DNA of 64,000 bases from Daphnia carinata (GCF_022539665.2 NC_081334.1:7224424-7288423); one strand, 5' to 3'; shown: positions 11,428 to 24,129, counted from the first letter of the stretch. Numbers and translations: made by a program. The notes: generated from the sequence alone by a model not told the origin.

Positions 11428-14400
11428 CTAGAATCCCTCTCGGAGAGAGTCAGCCGCAGCACCGATCAAGAAAGAAATTGCTGAAAGGTGTTGTTTGATT
11501 TGACGCCAAGTGCCGGGCTGTTCGGCTTCCGTCTGATTGCCAACTGTCTTGAACAGATCCACCAAGCCAGCAAAAGTATCGCTGGAGTATTTATCCACAG
11601 AACTAGGAGCGAATACAATGTGACTAAAAAATAAAGGAAAATGAGAATTAAGCTTGAATATTGGATTTCACAAAATTCCTATCGACGTACTTGAATTCGG
11701 GACGGCCGGGAAGGCCGTGAGAATCGACGAATCCTCTTTCGAGCTGCATCAACTGGTCATTGATTTTACGAACGGCTAAAGGACTAGGTAAAGCTATTTT
11801 TGTACTTTCAAGATAGTTATAAATATTAATACTTGATTTCAATTACTTGGTAATGTCCAACCGTGGTACTATGCTGTTGGTGAAATACTCGGTAGCGTTC
11901 CGGAAATGAGCAACTGCTTTTCTAAAATGTTCTGGAAAGAGATTATCAGTTATATAACAGGTTTTAGAAAATGACTTAGTTAGAGGACATACCAAAAGTG
12001 GCTCCGTTCGTGAATGCCACATCCTTGTATCGTGACTCAATCTTAGCGAGATCTTGTTCAAGGAAACGGGCGTAATTCGGAACGTCGAACGGGAGAATAA
12101 CCGATTCACTGAGACTCAAAGTCAATTCAGCCATCTGGTTACAACAGAAATTTGTAAATCAAAATTATGTTTTAAACAAAATGAGCCAACAAACCAGTCG
12201 TGCAACAGCAACGTGATACTTAAATCCAGGATCCATTAAGTTAGCCACCGAATGATAAGTCTCGTAAAGAGTGTGGTAAAGAGGATAAGATCCTGCTTTC
12301 TGTTCCACATGAATATAAATTCGATTGGCACCTAACTATTTGTTACGTATCAAGTAAAAACATACCTCTTCATAATCATAGTATACATCGATTGATGGGA
12401 CACCGAGGACATGACTGAAGACGGTATAATCACTGCCACTTCCTAAATTACCTATGCTGCAATTGTTCGTCCATCAAAATGATATATCATGTCATAGCTT
12501 TGATATAGATATTCAACATTACTCTTACCGTGGTTGGGTGGGATCTTTCGGATCGGGATTGGCCAACAACCAAGTGTCAAAAACAGTTTTACGTCCGGCC
12601 TCCACCTCTGCTGGATTAGGATTGGGTACCATTTTGGCCGCGTCCCGGATTACTGAGTACAGCGAAGGCACTGTTTGACTCTTCAGAGTATAATTACCTT
12701 TTGAAAATTAAAATGAATAGCATTAACACCTTTATAGATAATTTTTACTTTGAGCGGATACCTTCCATGGCAGAGTCAACGTTGATGTAGGCCACGGCAC
12801 GTTGAATAAGGACCTTAGCATGTTCTTCAGCCCATTCGTATGAGCCAATCATTCCGTACTCTTCAGCTCCCCATCCACAAAACATTAACGTTCGCCTTGG
12901 ACGCCAATCTGATTTTTTGTGTGGACAAATTAAACTGTTGGCTATGTACTTTTTATGGCATTGCGTGACTTACTTGATTTTTCTTTGATGTGACCAAACG
13001 TGCGGGCCATCTCTACTAAAACTGAAGTCCCACTAGCCGGATCAATTCCTCCAAGCGTCCACGCATCCATGTGGTTCCCAATCAATACATACCTGTCTGT
13101 TATTTCAACGCATTATACGGGTCATAACTAATTCTATCATCTGAAACAGATGAATTTGTTGTACCTGGTTCTTCTCTTCCATAAAGAATCCCAATTGTGT
13201 TATAGGCTGTCGCAACCTTTTGAGTCATTCTCACCTATGTCACGAAGATAATTAAGAGCTACTACAAAGTGTTTGATCCCCTTTCCATTACCTGTAAGCG
13301 GACAGTCCATTTCCGTTGAGTGGATTTCGAACCCAAAAAGTATGTTGTATTCAGACCACCTTGCCAGTCTTCCGGAGCAGGATTGTCTATTGACATCGAC
13401 CTGTACAAAAAAAAGGAAAGAAAGAAAAAGAGAACAATAGGTAGAATTCTATGGGGAATAGGGTATGTCAACGCCCACCTCAACAGAACTTCCGCTTCGT
13501 CGTATCCAATGGGCTGAACGGGTATTTTCGGCAATGGGGCTTCAGCTTCCGGTAGTCTATAAGCACCCTCTATTATAATAACCCCACAAACAAAGGTCAT
13601 TCTTATTGTTGCCCCCAACATTTGTTGGCCCGTTTCGTACCTAAAGCTGGATACAATGGCGTTAAAGGATCTCCATAGCCTAACAAAACCGAACCGCTTT
13701 GGACAGCCATCCCTGGTAGGCGAGTTGTGTTTGGATATACAGAACTGCGACCTTCCGGTGCAAAATCTTTCGGGTCGGAGAAGAGAATCACTCCAAGAGC
13801 TCCCCCATCTTCGGCAGATTTAACCTTCAAGTGTCTTATTGATAAATTTCCAGAATTTTTAGAATAGAGTGAAAAGGAGTGTTACTATGTTTCCACGAAA
13901 AATGGCTCCATAACGAGCGATGACAATGCGACCTCGAATGTCAATGCCGATGGATCTTAGATACTCATAGTCCTGTTTTCTGCCATAATTGGCGTATACC
14001 AAGTCTCCCTAGTTGGAGAAGTTAAAAAAAAATTTAAATAACGGTTTGTCCTACCGAAAGGATACAAAAACATTTACCTCAACGGTTCCGTTAGCTGAAT
14101 AGGCATTGAAGTTTGGTTGAACCAAAGGTGAGAACTCTTCGCTAGAAAAAAGTGGAGTCTGACGTCCTGAAGTGGTGAAGTTAACCTTGCCGTTGGGATC
14201 AAGAAGCGATACCTGATTTGGATTGTTCTTATCTGGATAGGATAGAAGCACCTTGTAAGGAACCAGATGAGCTTCATCTAAACCTCCGCTTATGAAACGA
14301 TCGCGCACCCAACTAGCTACTTCTAAATCTTGCGGAGTTCCAGCTAAATTCGGTACGCTGCTTAAGTACCTGTGAAATTCATTTTTTATTAATTTGAATG

Positions 14401-14684
14401 CAGTTGTTTAATATTGAAATTAGCATTACTTAAGATATTCACCGATATTTGATGCACTTATCTCTTCCATCACCATTGCAGACATTTTCGCCTTTTCGGG
14501 AGATTCAGCATCTTTGTTGTTACTGATACCATATCGGCCGATAAGAATTCCTTTGATGAGTAAAAAAAAAGGGAAATGAAACTAGTTGTAACTGTGGATG
14601 TTTTTATTAAACTAATTTCGTACCTATTATTAAAAAAATAACAGATGCAGTGCAAATCAAAATCCAATTTGGTTTTTGCGCCAT
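11428..14684 (-). CDS. Glutamate carboxypeptidase II-like (NAALADase / PSMA family, M28B)
   Basis: Type II membrane zinc peptidase; family members release C-terminal glutamate or dipeptides outside the cell. About 14 exons. ATG at 14684 gives a short cytoplasmic start, then one membrane helix ([19 protein letters not shown]). Next come the protease-associated domain ([60 protein letters not shown]) and the M28 catalytic core: [19 protein letters not shown] (zinc His and bridging Asp), WGAEEYG (catalytic Glu), [10 protein letters not shown] (zinc Asp), and [13 protein letters not shown] (last zinc His). The dimerisation region includes [22 protein letters not shown] and [16 protein letters not shown], with a C-terminal GAAADSL matching the end of human FOLH1. 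Length and domain order look complete. Which vertebrate paralogue (FOLH1, NAALAD2, NAALADL1) is closest cannot be decided by eye. It shares a divergent promoter region with BUD13. Confidence 0.92.
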
Positions 14685-15199
14685 CGCTACGACAGCGTTC
14701 CACACCCTTCCGTTCTGGTTTACCTTACAACAGATAATAAGGTTGCTTGAAAAAAAGAACAGGTTATTAAATAGTTTATAATATTACAACGAGAGGAGGG
14801 GAAATGCGGGTAGAAAGTCGGTTCTGATCGCGTGATTCCTATGCGGCAGCACGCAAGTCTTTGGACAGCAACCGGTGAGGATATGACGAACAGACTACCA
14901 TTGGTTACCTGTGGTAAACACGGTAGATCTTATGTATGACTAACAGTGATGGCGCTCTTCTATGAACAAGAATGACCATGAAGGTCCTTTCCGCTAAATA
15001 ATCGTTTTTGTTTTCTTTTTTCTTTTTTCCCTTCTATTGCGCAACAAATTATGCAAGAAGTTGCTTCAATTTTCCGATAGATGGAATGAAGTCCAAGTAA
15101 GCATTCCAAAGAGATGGCGCCGTTTTCTACGTATGGAAGCCGTTGTTTCAGAACCGCGAGGCTAGTTGAAAATTCTGTAAATATTTTGTCCAAAATAAA
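14685..15199. promoter_or_regulatory. Shared divergent promoter region, NAALADase-like / BUD13
   Basis: 515 bases between two start codons pointing apart. The peptidase's in-frame ATG at 14684 could be preceded by further leader sequence here. No core promoter element was identified with confidence. Function is inferred from orientation. Confidence 0.5.
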
Positions 15200-16754
15200 A
15201 TGAGTGCGCCCTTAAGTAAATTGGAATATCTTAAGAAGTACATGTCTTCTTCAAAAAAAGAAGAAGAAAAAAAAGTGAAGAAAAAGAAACTGAAGCCCTT
15301 ATTAAAAGCAAAAGGGTAACTGTTCATAAATGTTTTCCACATCCAGTTTTATTGTTGCAGTGAATGGTACATGTTTTTTATTATTTGTTATTTACAGAGG
15401 AATAAAAATTGTTGATGAAGAAATTGACCTAAGAAAGATAGCTGCAGGTTACGAGAAAGATGAAGACCATTTAGACAACCAAGAAGATGCACCTTCAATT
15501 GCTGGAGTTTTGGATGAACGATCAGAGGAGATGAAAACTAAGCAAGATTTTATTGAGAGTTCAAAGTGGAAGCGCCTTGGGATTGATGAAAATGATGGAG
15601 GAAAACCAATATCCAAATTAAATACAGAACAAGATGTTAATTTGAACCGTAGTCGTAAACCAAAGAAAGATTCAGTTGTCATAAGAAAACCTGTCGTGGT
15701 TAAGAAAGAAAGACATGATTCAGATTCTGATCCTAGTCCACCTCGAAAAAGACATGACTCTGATTCTGACCCTAGCCCTCCACGAAGAAAAAGGCATGAT
15801 TCAGATTCTGATCCAAGCCCTCCAAGAAGAAATCACCATGATTTAAATTCCGATACAAACCCCCCAAGACGAAGCAGAAAAAATTCGGATCAAAGCCCAG
15901 CGCGGAAACGGAAAACTTCCGACTCGGACCAGAGCCCGCCAAGAAGGAGCAAAGCATCTGATTCTGACCAGAGTCCACCAAGAAAACATCACAATCCTGA
16001 CGATGATCTCAGTCCACCTCGCCGGAAGAAGAATTCTGATTCCAGTCCACAAAGACGCATCAAACGTGATCCCGATGGAGACCTCAGCCCTGTGCGTCCT
16101 AATACATCAGCATCTCGTGGTGGAGTTTCCGAAAAACTTACAAAAACCTTAGATGGAAAGATTGCCGGTCTTCAGACTGGTAGAGCTTTGCGCGAGGAAA
16201 CGGAAGAATTACGCAAAAGAGAAGAGGAAGCCTTCCGAAAAATGGACAAGTCACTTACTGGGCAGAACGCTACCACTGCCATTCGAGCGGGAAAGATGCG
16301 TCAAATTGAAGCAAAGCAGCAAGTAGAAAAAGAAAAAGCCGAGAAAATCGCCAAGCTGCAGGAAGCTTACCAGAAATGGAACAAAGGACTCAAGCAAGGT
16401 GAAAGTCAGTCCACGAAATTAGCAGAGGACGTTCACGAAATGTCGAAACCATTGGCCCGTTTTGCCGGTGACGAGGATTTGGAAAGGTTGTTACGTGACC
16501 AAGATCGCGAGGGTGACCCTATGGCCGCCTACATGGCCAAAAAGAAGGCCAAGAGCGGGGACGGAAAGGGGAAAGCCTCCAGACCTGTCTACAGGGGTCC
16601 AGCTGCTGCTCCCAATCGTTTCGCTATATTACCTGGCTACCGATGGGACGGGGTTGACCGGTCTAACGGCTATGAGAAGATGTACTTTGAAAAGCAGAAC
16701 AAGGCTGTCGCCATAGCGGAAGAGGCCTACAAATGGAGCGTGTCTGACATGTGA
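15200..16754 (+). CDS. BUD13: BUD13 homolog, RES-complex pre-mRNA splicing factor
   Basis: Nuclear component of the RES (retention and splicing) complex, bound to the activated spliceosome. Two exons: 15200-15315 and 15398-16754, joined by a phase-2 intron. The N terminus MSAPLSKLEYLKKYM matches the BUD13 start. After the intron comes GIKIVDEEIDL, then SSKWKRLG. A long arginine/serine/proline-rich repeat tract follows (separate entry). The conserved C-terminal domain has KPLARFAGDEDLERLLRDQD, REGDPMAAYMAKKKAK, GPAAAPNRFAILPGYRWDG, VDRSNGYE and the terminal AYKWSVSDM, nearly identical to vertebrate BUD13. An AATAAA poly(A) signal lies at 16779-16784. The second exon also has an open frame starting in the intron at 15330, but the upstream exon is clearly the true start. 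Confidence 0.95.
15709..16107 (+). repeat. Degenerate 39-45 bp coding repeats in BUD13 (DSDxSPPRR units)
   Basis: About nine tandem copies of a unit reading approximately RHDSDSDPSPPRR, with decay toward the 3' end (for example NSDSSPQRR, DPDGDLSPVR). The same kind of repeat, RHDSPDPSPPRR, is found in human BUD13. The serine-proline and arginine content suggests a disordered, phosphorylated RS-like segment. Confidence 0.9.
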
Positions 16755-17634
16755 TTTCGATGATGCTTCATCTTACTGAATAAATCCACATTTTTATTTT
16801 TATTCTCTCGCCTGACGGACTCATCCATCACAACTTTAAATTGCAACCTTTTAAACAACGAGAGCTTTGGTCAATTCCATATGAATGGCGTATACGCCTC
16901 ACAGTTCTCTTATAAAGTAATACTCGACTCCATGCAGTCCATGAAAGTTGCCTAACCCATGTAGAGGTGCGGCCAAGCATGAATATCACTTGGTAAATGG
17001 AAAATCCTATCCGGAAGATGACAACCCATACTGGCCTTGACTGCTTTTAAATCATTCGTTTTATACTAAAGAAAAAAAAAACGACACACGAAAAAGAAAA
17101 AAGAAAAGGCGCTGGGTCGATTATGTTAAGTCCATTGAGTACGGTATGGTCAGATGGCGCTTTACCTCGCTGAGTGTGTCGAAAGAGAAGGGAGGAAGGT
17201 CACGGCACGAAGTGGGCCGTTTTCAGGTGTGCCCTGTCGGGCGGTGTGTGTGTCGGGGCTTTCTCTCTCCTCTTTTTTCCCCTGTTTAGTCTCCTCCTTT
17301 ATGCTCAGTTTATCCAAACTTCTCTTTTTGCTGTCTCATTCTCTCTCGCTGCAGCTAAAGGCTGGCTATTGGCTCGCACGACGCGAGACGAGAAAACACA
17401 TCTCTTTTCGGCTTTTGAAAGTACGCAGCCGCTCTTCTGGGAGCTTCAGTCTCGGTCGTAGCCACCTGGTAACACGTCTGCTGCTAGTGCTCTGCCTTGT
17501 ACCTCATTGCTGTTTCTAAAGTTTCAGTTTTTGTTCTGTTGTGAATTGAAAGGAGATACCGATCAGTTCCAGAAGAACAGCAAGTTCGTTTATTACAACG
17601 CTTAAACCGGTGCATTTGTTTGCAAGCGTGAAAA
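16755..17634. other. BUD13 3' flank and FSTL1-like promoter / 5' leader
   Basis: BUD13 transcription should end shortly after 16784. A purine run (AAAGAAAAAAAAAACGAC..., 17070-17105) and a T/C-rich stretch (17265-17345, with CTCTC motifs) lie upstream of the next gene. Open frames at 17154-17519 are low-complexity pyrimidine translations and were not accepted as genes. Confidence 0.5.
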
Positions 17635-19454
17635 ATGCTAAGGATAATCAGCCTTGTTTCACTCTTTTGCCTCATATTGCACGGGAGTCTGGCATCCAAC
17701 TCTGAGGTAAGCACCATCTGAAAAGAACTGGAAAGCATTTTTTTTTTGTTGTTGCTTAAAATGGTGATGCTTGTTAATGTCAACGCGAAGCCTCACCGGT
17801 AGATCCTATGAGGAATGCCTGTTTTCAAAAGTTTGGCCTCAAAACTAGTGACTGTATAATCCCCTCAACGACCGGGCCATCACGTTCGCATTCTATACTG
17901 CCTCATGCACTTTATGCTATCTGTACAGTCACATTCTTTTTGTATGAAAATGAGATAGGCTTGTTTGGTGTACTTGTGCATAATCTATTCTCCTATTTTG
18001 TACTTGCAGGAAAATGCGCTGGATCTTAGCTTAGGCGAAGGTATAATATCTACAAAAGAAATGATCTTCAGAACTTTTAAAGATGTTAAGAAATTTATAA
18101 TTGTGACCTGCATGATGAATAGATGAATGCAGTATGATGGTATGCCGGGCTGGAAGAGAGTGTAAAGTAGGTGCCGATGGCGAAGCCGCTTGCACTTGCA
18201 TCGCCTCCTGTCCCGATCACTTTGTACCCGTCTGCGGCAGCAACAATCAATCGTACGATAACTTTTGTCTGATGCACCGCGATGCTTGCCTCACGGGCGT
18301 TCACATCAGCCTCAAGAAGAAAGGATACTGCTCTAACAAATCTATCAAGAAAAAGTCCAGCAAAAAGGATAACATTAAAGAAGAAAATCATTTCGAACCA
18401 GGTGAGTCAATCATCCCTTATTCGGTAAGAACACATGTGAAAGTTGTGTTTGTTTGCGGAATCAAGTGGTTTGCTTCCAATGGGAGAGGGATGCCCTCCG
18501 CCGTCAAATTATCACCTACTTCCGACATCACACTGCCGATCAGAGCTGGTACCGGCCAGATCTGAAGAGTTACGAGAAACAGTTTGCCCGTTTTTTCATG
18601 TGCGACACATCTAAAGACAACTTTGTCGACGCCAACGAACTAGCTGCTTGCGTAACCGAAGTTCCCTTTGCCCTTCGTACCACGACCGCCACCAACGAAC
18701 TTGTAAAGTAAGTTGGAAGCATTTCAGATTCTTGTTGTTACGTTTTACCCAAAACGATTAATAACAAAATATGTTTTTTTTTGTAAAGAGTTTTGTGTGT
18801 TGACGCCATCATTGATTCAGCGGATACAAACTCAGATTGGCGTTTGGACTTCGAAGAATACAAAACTCTGATGGATTCCAGTTTCCAGCCTAAAGAAAAG
18901 CGTAAGTTATGAAAATGCACTGTGTCAATAGTGTTTGCTAAAATACCTTTCGATTTCCAGTGTGCTCTTTGGAAGGGAAAAAGTACGAGGATGGCTCTCA
19001 AACAAAAGTCGACTGTAACGATTGGTAAGCCTATTTATTTCTTAAATTTTTTATAAATGCGTGAAGTGGAAATGTCATCGTACCGTGATTGGCATCGATT
19101 AGTGTCTGCGCCTGTGGTAGCTGGGTGTGCTCTTCCAAAAAGTGTGACGAAGAGCTGAATGAAATCGATGACGTAGATGAAGATGAAGATTTGGAGGATG
19201 AGTTGGACGAAGATGAGGACAAGAGCGAAGATTTAACAAGCACCAAGGACGAGGTTAAAATTCTTAAAATCGAAGAGGACATCGATCTGAAGATTGACGA
19301 TCCGGACGAGGATCAACCACCTAAAATCAATTCAGATGATGACGACGATATGGATGACGAAGACAATGAAGATGATGACGACGAGGACTACGATGATGAA
19401 ATCGATTTGAAGCCAATCAAGAAATCTAAAAATAAGAAGAAGAAATCTACGTAA
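17635..19454 (+). CDS. FSTL1: Follistatin-like protein 1 (FSTL1 / follistatin-related) with acidic C-terminal tail
   Basis: Secreted SPARC-family glycoprotein; vertebrate FSTL1 binds TGF-beta/BMP-type ligands and receptors. Seven exons. A signal peptide (MLRIISLVSLFCLILHGSLA) is followed by a short acidic linker, a follistatin/Kazal module (CRAGRECKV, ASCPDHFVPVCGSNNQSYDN, HRDACLTGVHI, KKGYC), the family's VVCFQWERDALRRQII helix, two EF-hand-like loops (DTSKDNFVDANEL and DTNSDWRLDFEE), and a small VWC-like cysteine module (CSLEGKKYEDGSQTKVDC, VCACGSWVCSSKKC). Domain order and spacing match FSTL1. The EF loops keep acidic positions 1, 5, 9 and 12 but lack the central glycine, so calcium binding is uncertain. 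The last exon adds about 110 residues dominated by Asp/Glu, ending in a lysine-rich KSKNKKKKST, which vertebrate FSTL1 lacks. Confidence 0.9.
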
Positions 19455-20116
19455 TTCGTTGGGTCTTTTTACCAACTCTTTAGTTTTATTCCACAGTTAG
19501 CTTCTGCTTTTAGTGACGTCGTTGCGTTCCAGTTTGGGGAGCTAAACCCTGCTGTCCTATTTACATTTTAGTTGAGTCTTAATCTTATCTAAGCCCGAAT
19601 TGTTAGTGCATTTTATCGTGTTATACTGACGAGCTAATTTTCTTTTATGTTTATTTCTACAACGAGCTAAAATAACAACCTGGGTTAAATTCCACTTGAC
19701 GCTTTCGCCCCTACGGCGCTGTACAATACATTCCCCCGGCAATCGAAATTCTACGCACCTTCAGACAGCTGCATGTATCTCGGATAATATTTTTAGTTAA
19801 AGGCGGACATTGATGCATCGATCGAGTTGCAAAACAACATGCTTGGCGTATACATAGGTGTGTATCCCGCACCCTGAAAGGCAGCCTTCGAGCTCTGCAC
19901 GATCGTTTGATTGTCACAGGTATGGCGTTGTGACGAGCTTTGCATACTGTTATCTGATAGAGACAACACGGGGAAAGCCAAAGAATGTAAAAAATCTATT
20001 TCGGGTTTGCTTAACCTTATTTATTTGCGTAATCGTTTCAGAATTAGGTTGACATCAGTGAACACCTGTGCGCACAGGTTGCTTTCAAATGGGCCTGTTT
20101 GGGTGGAAAGGATAAA
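19455..20116. other. FSTL1-like 3' flank; no further gene seen
   Basis: The first part is probably 3' UTR. No RNA gene, repeat or convincing reading frame was found in the rest. Short frames at 19557-20052 overlap on both strands and look accidental. Confidence 0.45.
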
Positions 20117-20374
20117 TTACTCAGCGTGGGCGGATGACGCTTCGTTCAAAAGACTTGGAAGGTTTCTCGGTTTTGCTATCTCTTCTTTAGTGAATGGGCG
20201 TCGTGATGTGAACAGCCAGAGCCAAGGAAAACAGCTATAGAAGAGTCCTAGTGGTGGGACATCCTCGTCATCGTCGGACATGCGAAGCTCTTTATCATTA
20301 TTGCCACTGAGTATGCTAGGGTCTTTCATTGTGAATAACTGCGTAAAAAGAATTGCGGTACGGGAACTATGCAT
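20117..20374 (-). CDS. Small hypothetical ORF, 70-85 aa
   Basis: A minus-strand frame with ATG at 20374 or 20329. The second start gives MKDPSILSGNNDKELRMSDD followed by EDVPPLGLF, a tryptophan-containing hydrophobic patch (CFPWLWLF) and KEEIAKPRNLPSLLNEASS. The acidic opening and balanced amino-acid mix look more protein-like than surrounding frames, but no family was recognised, no splice sites support it, and its length could arise by chance. It could be a short gene, a 3' exon of something else, or nothing. Confidence 0.2.
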   Translation of the reverse strand: MHSSRTAILFTQLFTMKDPSILSGNNDKELRMSDDDEDVPPLGLFYSCFPWLWLFTSRRPFTKEEIAKPRNLPSLLNEASSAHAE

Positions 20375-20725
20375 GAGATGCTATTATAATGGATGGAGCA
20401 ACGGTTGTGCAGGTTAAGCCTGTACACAAAACATCGACAGTTTTTTGTTTGATTTCAATGGAAAATAGTTGGAAATTTAAAAAAAAAATAAATTCACACC
20501 TTTTCTTCCCATTGTGTTCAGAGTATCGGAATCTGTGTTTTTAAACAAAAAACCTTGCGCGGTTAAGAACGATACTTGAAAGAAAAAACTGGAACATTAA
20601 GCGAAGCGAACTACAAATGAAATTTGTTGACCTTATCACACTTCTTCGAAGCGAATGACTAATACGCATAAACTTGAACTAGAAAACCCAAAAAAGAAAA
20701 GAAAATTTCTTACCAAGGAATAAAG

Positions 20726-23700
20726 TTATACCGGTCGACTAGGGGAAGGAGAGCACCACATGTCTCGAAGCTGACTAGCGCTAAAAGGTGTGCCCATTTC
20801 TTCCGGATAGTCACTGTTCAGTTTGGCTCTCTTTTTTGGCGTTGGCAACTGGCGTGACCCACATTCCCCCAGACTTTCTGTCTCTAGATGCCAGGGTTGA
20901 TCGTGCTTAAGATGGCCAAAAGATGAGTTTTGTTCCACGTCCTCGACTTGCAGTTCATGTTCTTCACTATTCATTTCATGAAAATAGCGAACAATCTATA
21001 GACAGATAACCAAAAAAGTTATTCTTTAATATCAGTAAATGCTGTAAAAGTTCCTACTTTGATTCTTTGACGTAAACTTGGAATCCGATCGCAAAGAGTT
21101 TCAACGGGCAGCGAAAGTAGTTCTTTCGCGCTAAAGTGCTGTGCGATTAAGGACGCAGTGACGGCATTCAGTTGCGGAAAATGCAACAATAATTTGGCAT
21201 CGTCATTCAAGGGCTGCAGATGTGATTCAATGTCTTGAGTGATCTCGTCCTCTGCAATGTCTTTCATGATGAAAGCCACTTGGTGATAGTTGACAGCTAT
21301 GCGCAGTTTTAAGTGAAATCGAGTCTCGTATTTCTTGCGATCCTTTTTCTCGTAAAAGCGGACCAGACCGGCAAGTGAGTGCCATTGCAAAGGCGGCTTA
21401 GAAGAGCAGATAACACCTGGCGCCAATACGACTATCCAACATTTTGTGCATTTCAAACTCGTTGTCAAAACTCTTAAACGGGTTTCTTCAAATTTTTCCT
21501 GTTCATGAATGATTAGCAATGCCGTGTCTGCATTAATCAGGACATCGGGTTGATATTTAGCGGTGTAACCTAAAAATCTAAAGGAAAGAAAAACCACAAA
21601 CGATCAAAAATTTTCATCAACAAAAGCTCCGATTTTGTGACTTACTCGTAATCGCAGTCATATACTACGAGGTGCCCGTCCGCTTCAATAGCATCCATGA
21701 GTTCCACATTATTCTTCAGATGCGCAGATACAATTACTGGCAGGGTGAAATCGGTTGATCCAGTGGACGACGACTTGTCAGTGTTGTTCTGCATAACTGA
21801 AGCCGGACTGCTTACGTGGATCGAATCCTTATTTGGGCTCTGACTCAAGACTTTTTCCATATTTTGTTCTTCGTCGATATGACTCTGCGATGCATCACAG
21901 GACTGGTTGAGAAACTGGATACCAGTTCCTTCTTGAATACTAAGATAAAGCTCTTGTGTAAGGTAGGTTGTAGAATTTTCTTTGTTATGCTTAAAAGAGG
22001 ATTCGCTTTCCATACTGGCATCAGAGTCGTCTTCAATAGAGCTATCAACTTCCATTTCCTTAGAAGGAGAAAGATCGTGATGACGAGTTGGAGTCGAAAT
22101 TGACACTGGACACGTTTGCTGGTCAGGAATGCTTTGTTGCTCTAGACAAACCGGTCTATTAATCTCTATTGCTATTTGAGTGACATTAGCAGATTGCCAG
22201 TGCTTTTCCATTGGCCACGTCGATGACCATTCATAATGGATGATGAGAAATAATAAGCTAGTCGGGAAATTTTCGGACAATTTTTCTGCAATAATGATGG
22301 GGTAGCTACCATTCGGGAAAAAAGGTGTGGATTCTGGACACCCGATCCGCGTATCAACTTCACACTGGATGCCAACATCGGTAAACAAAAGTTCGATGCG
22401 TTCGGCTAGCAAACTTGAATGACGGTAGAGACGAATCCAAATTTTGCGATTAGTTTTATCTTCACCGAGCTGACGTATCACAATCCTTTTCAGTTCTACC
22501 AACTTAGGATGCCACGCTTCCAGTTTTTTTGGACGTAGTCGTAGAAGTTGCATTACCAGCGATTTGTAATCACCTGTCATGGAGACTGCTATAGAGAATG
22601 AACTAAAAATAATAACAATTTGTTTACCTTCTAGAACTGTTTCATGGGTCTTTTCGAAATTTGCAAGTGTTCCGTAAGCAATATCGTAATCGATATTCAA
22701 AAACAAGTCGAGCCCCTTGTTTATGCCGTGTAAGCTGAGTAAAGTAGGTAGTATTTTTTTCAATTCTTTTTCTGTTGTAGAAGTAACTAACTGTCAAGAA
22801 AAGATGAGCTTTTAATTTTATGAGTTTTACCATTGTGGTTTTGCCCAGAATCTAATTCAGTTCTGTTGATCTCCTGCTGTAATTTTAAGAGATATAGACG
22901 TGTCGTTTTTGGATCCAGTTCAGCAAGTGGTGACGATTCTTTCAACAGATCTCCAATCAAAGGAGAGTTGGTCTGTTTTAAAATTTGTAAGCACCCATAG
23001 ATATGGGCTTCCATTAATTTCAGCGAACTGGCTGCAAAGCCTGCAAACATTTAATTGGTAATTTTCCTAGCAAAGCGCATAGGCTGCATCACCTGGTAAT
23101 TCGGCAATTGTGCGTTCAACAGGTATAACACTAAATTCTTCCGGGATGTTCGGGTTTTTTGTGACCTGAAAATATTTATCGGGTAAATAAATTGTTATTT
23201 TAGATATATTTCTTTAAATGGTATACCTCTAAGTGAGTATTTGGAACTAGGAATGCTACTTGTTGTTTTTCATTCATTTCACTCCTAGGATCTTCAAGTT
23301 TGTTTTCAATAACTTTCACGTCGGGGACAATATTTAGATCATTAACTTGACGAGCGAGGTCAAATAAGTAATCACAAGATGGTGTTTCAGGATAAGGAAT
23401 ATCCTTCAAAGGCACTTTTATGTTGCCTAGTGAAAGGCATGTTTGTGGGGAAAAATTGTCAGCTGGTATAGCAGGTAATAGGGGTGATGGATTCATTTTC
23501 AGAGGATCCTAATTGAAATATAGTTAGTAAGCTTGGGGTAACATTATGCATAAATATCTTACATCAAACTGTAGTGGTTGTGAAGGAATTTGTTTTGCCT
23601 CTTCGTAAAAAATGTTGGCTGGGCTGGACTCCTCATAGATGAGATTTCCAAAAGGTTCACACTTTGTAATCTGCAGATCTTTGGTTGACAAAACTTCAGG

Positions 23701-24129
23701 GCTAAACTCCCACAATTCTGAGAATTCCAGTGTGCTTGGATCATCCCTACAATGGTCGGTATTAGTCAGTATAAAAATGACAAGAAACTTTAAACACTTG
23801 CAATTTGGGTATAGTAGGTGTAAATTTAGAAAAGATTTCATTGTCAGTGGCATTTTGTGGCAAATATTTTTCTTCAAACCTACAATTAAATTTCTTTAGA
23901 TGCTTTTATTGAGAATTAATGAGCAAATATAATACTGTATTATGTCTAAATCTGATTGTTGTTTGAAAATTTGCTGATAATCCACAGGGATTTCCAAGTC
24001 GGCTTTGTTCCAACTTGGCCGTAGAAGACTGGTACATTTTTCTTGCATTATCTTCAATGACGATGAGAATGGATCTTCGTAATAATATTCACCATTTCCA
24101 TACGTTGGTTTGGAAACTAGCCTTTTCAT
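20726..24129 (-). CDS. Probable SHOC1/ZIP2-like meiotic XPF-related protein
   Basis: About nine exons. SHOC1 (Zip2 in yeast) is a nuclease-dead XPF relative that stabilises meiotic recombination intermediates at crossover sites with SPO16. ATG at 24129 starts MKRLVSKPTYGNGEYYYEDP; a long mid region includes LPTLLSLHGINKGLDLFLN and a serine-rich linker. The C-terminal third shows an ERCC4-like fold (LKNNVELMDAIEADGHLVVY, DVLINADTALLIIHEQ, CTKCWIVVL) without a clear ERKxxxD nuclease motif, then a helix-hairpin-helix (LLLHFPQLNAVTASLIAQHF, LPVETLCDRIPSLRQRI). Near the end, RQLPTPKKRAKLNSDY resembles the C terminus of vertebrate SHOC1. The family is fast-evolving and recognition is by pattern only. 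Other XPF/FAAP24-type proteins are the alternative. Open sequence continues upstream of the ATG without another ATG. Confidence 0.65.

Noticed and set aside
17154-17519. 121-codon plus-strand frame upstream of FSTL1
   Set aside because: Leucine/serine-rich translation of a pyrimidine tract located where the promoter and 5' leader should be; the true signal peptide lies downstream at 17635.
21816-22103. Plus-strand frame within the SHOC1-like gene
   Set aside because: Antisense of the linker of the minus-strand gene, with no independent support.
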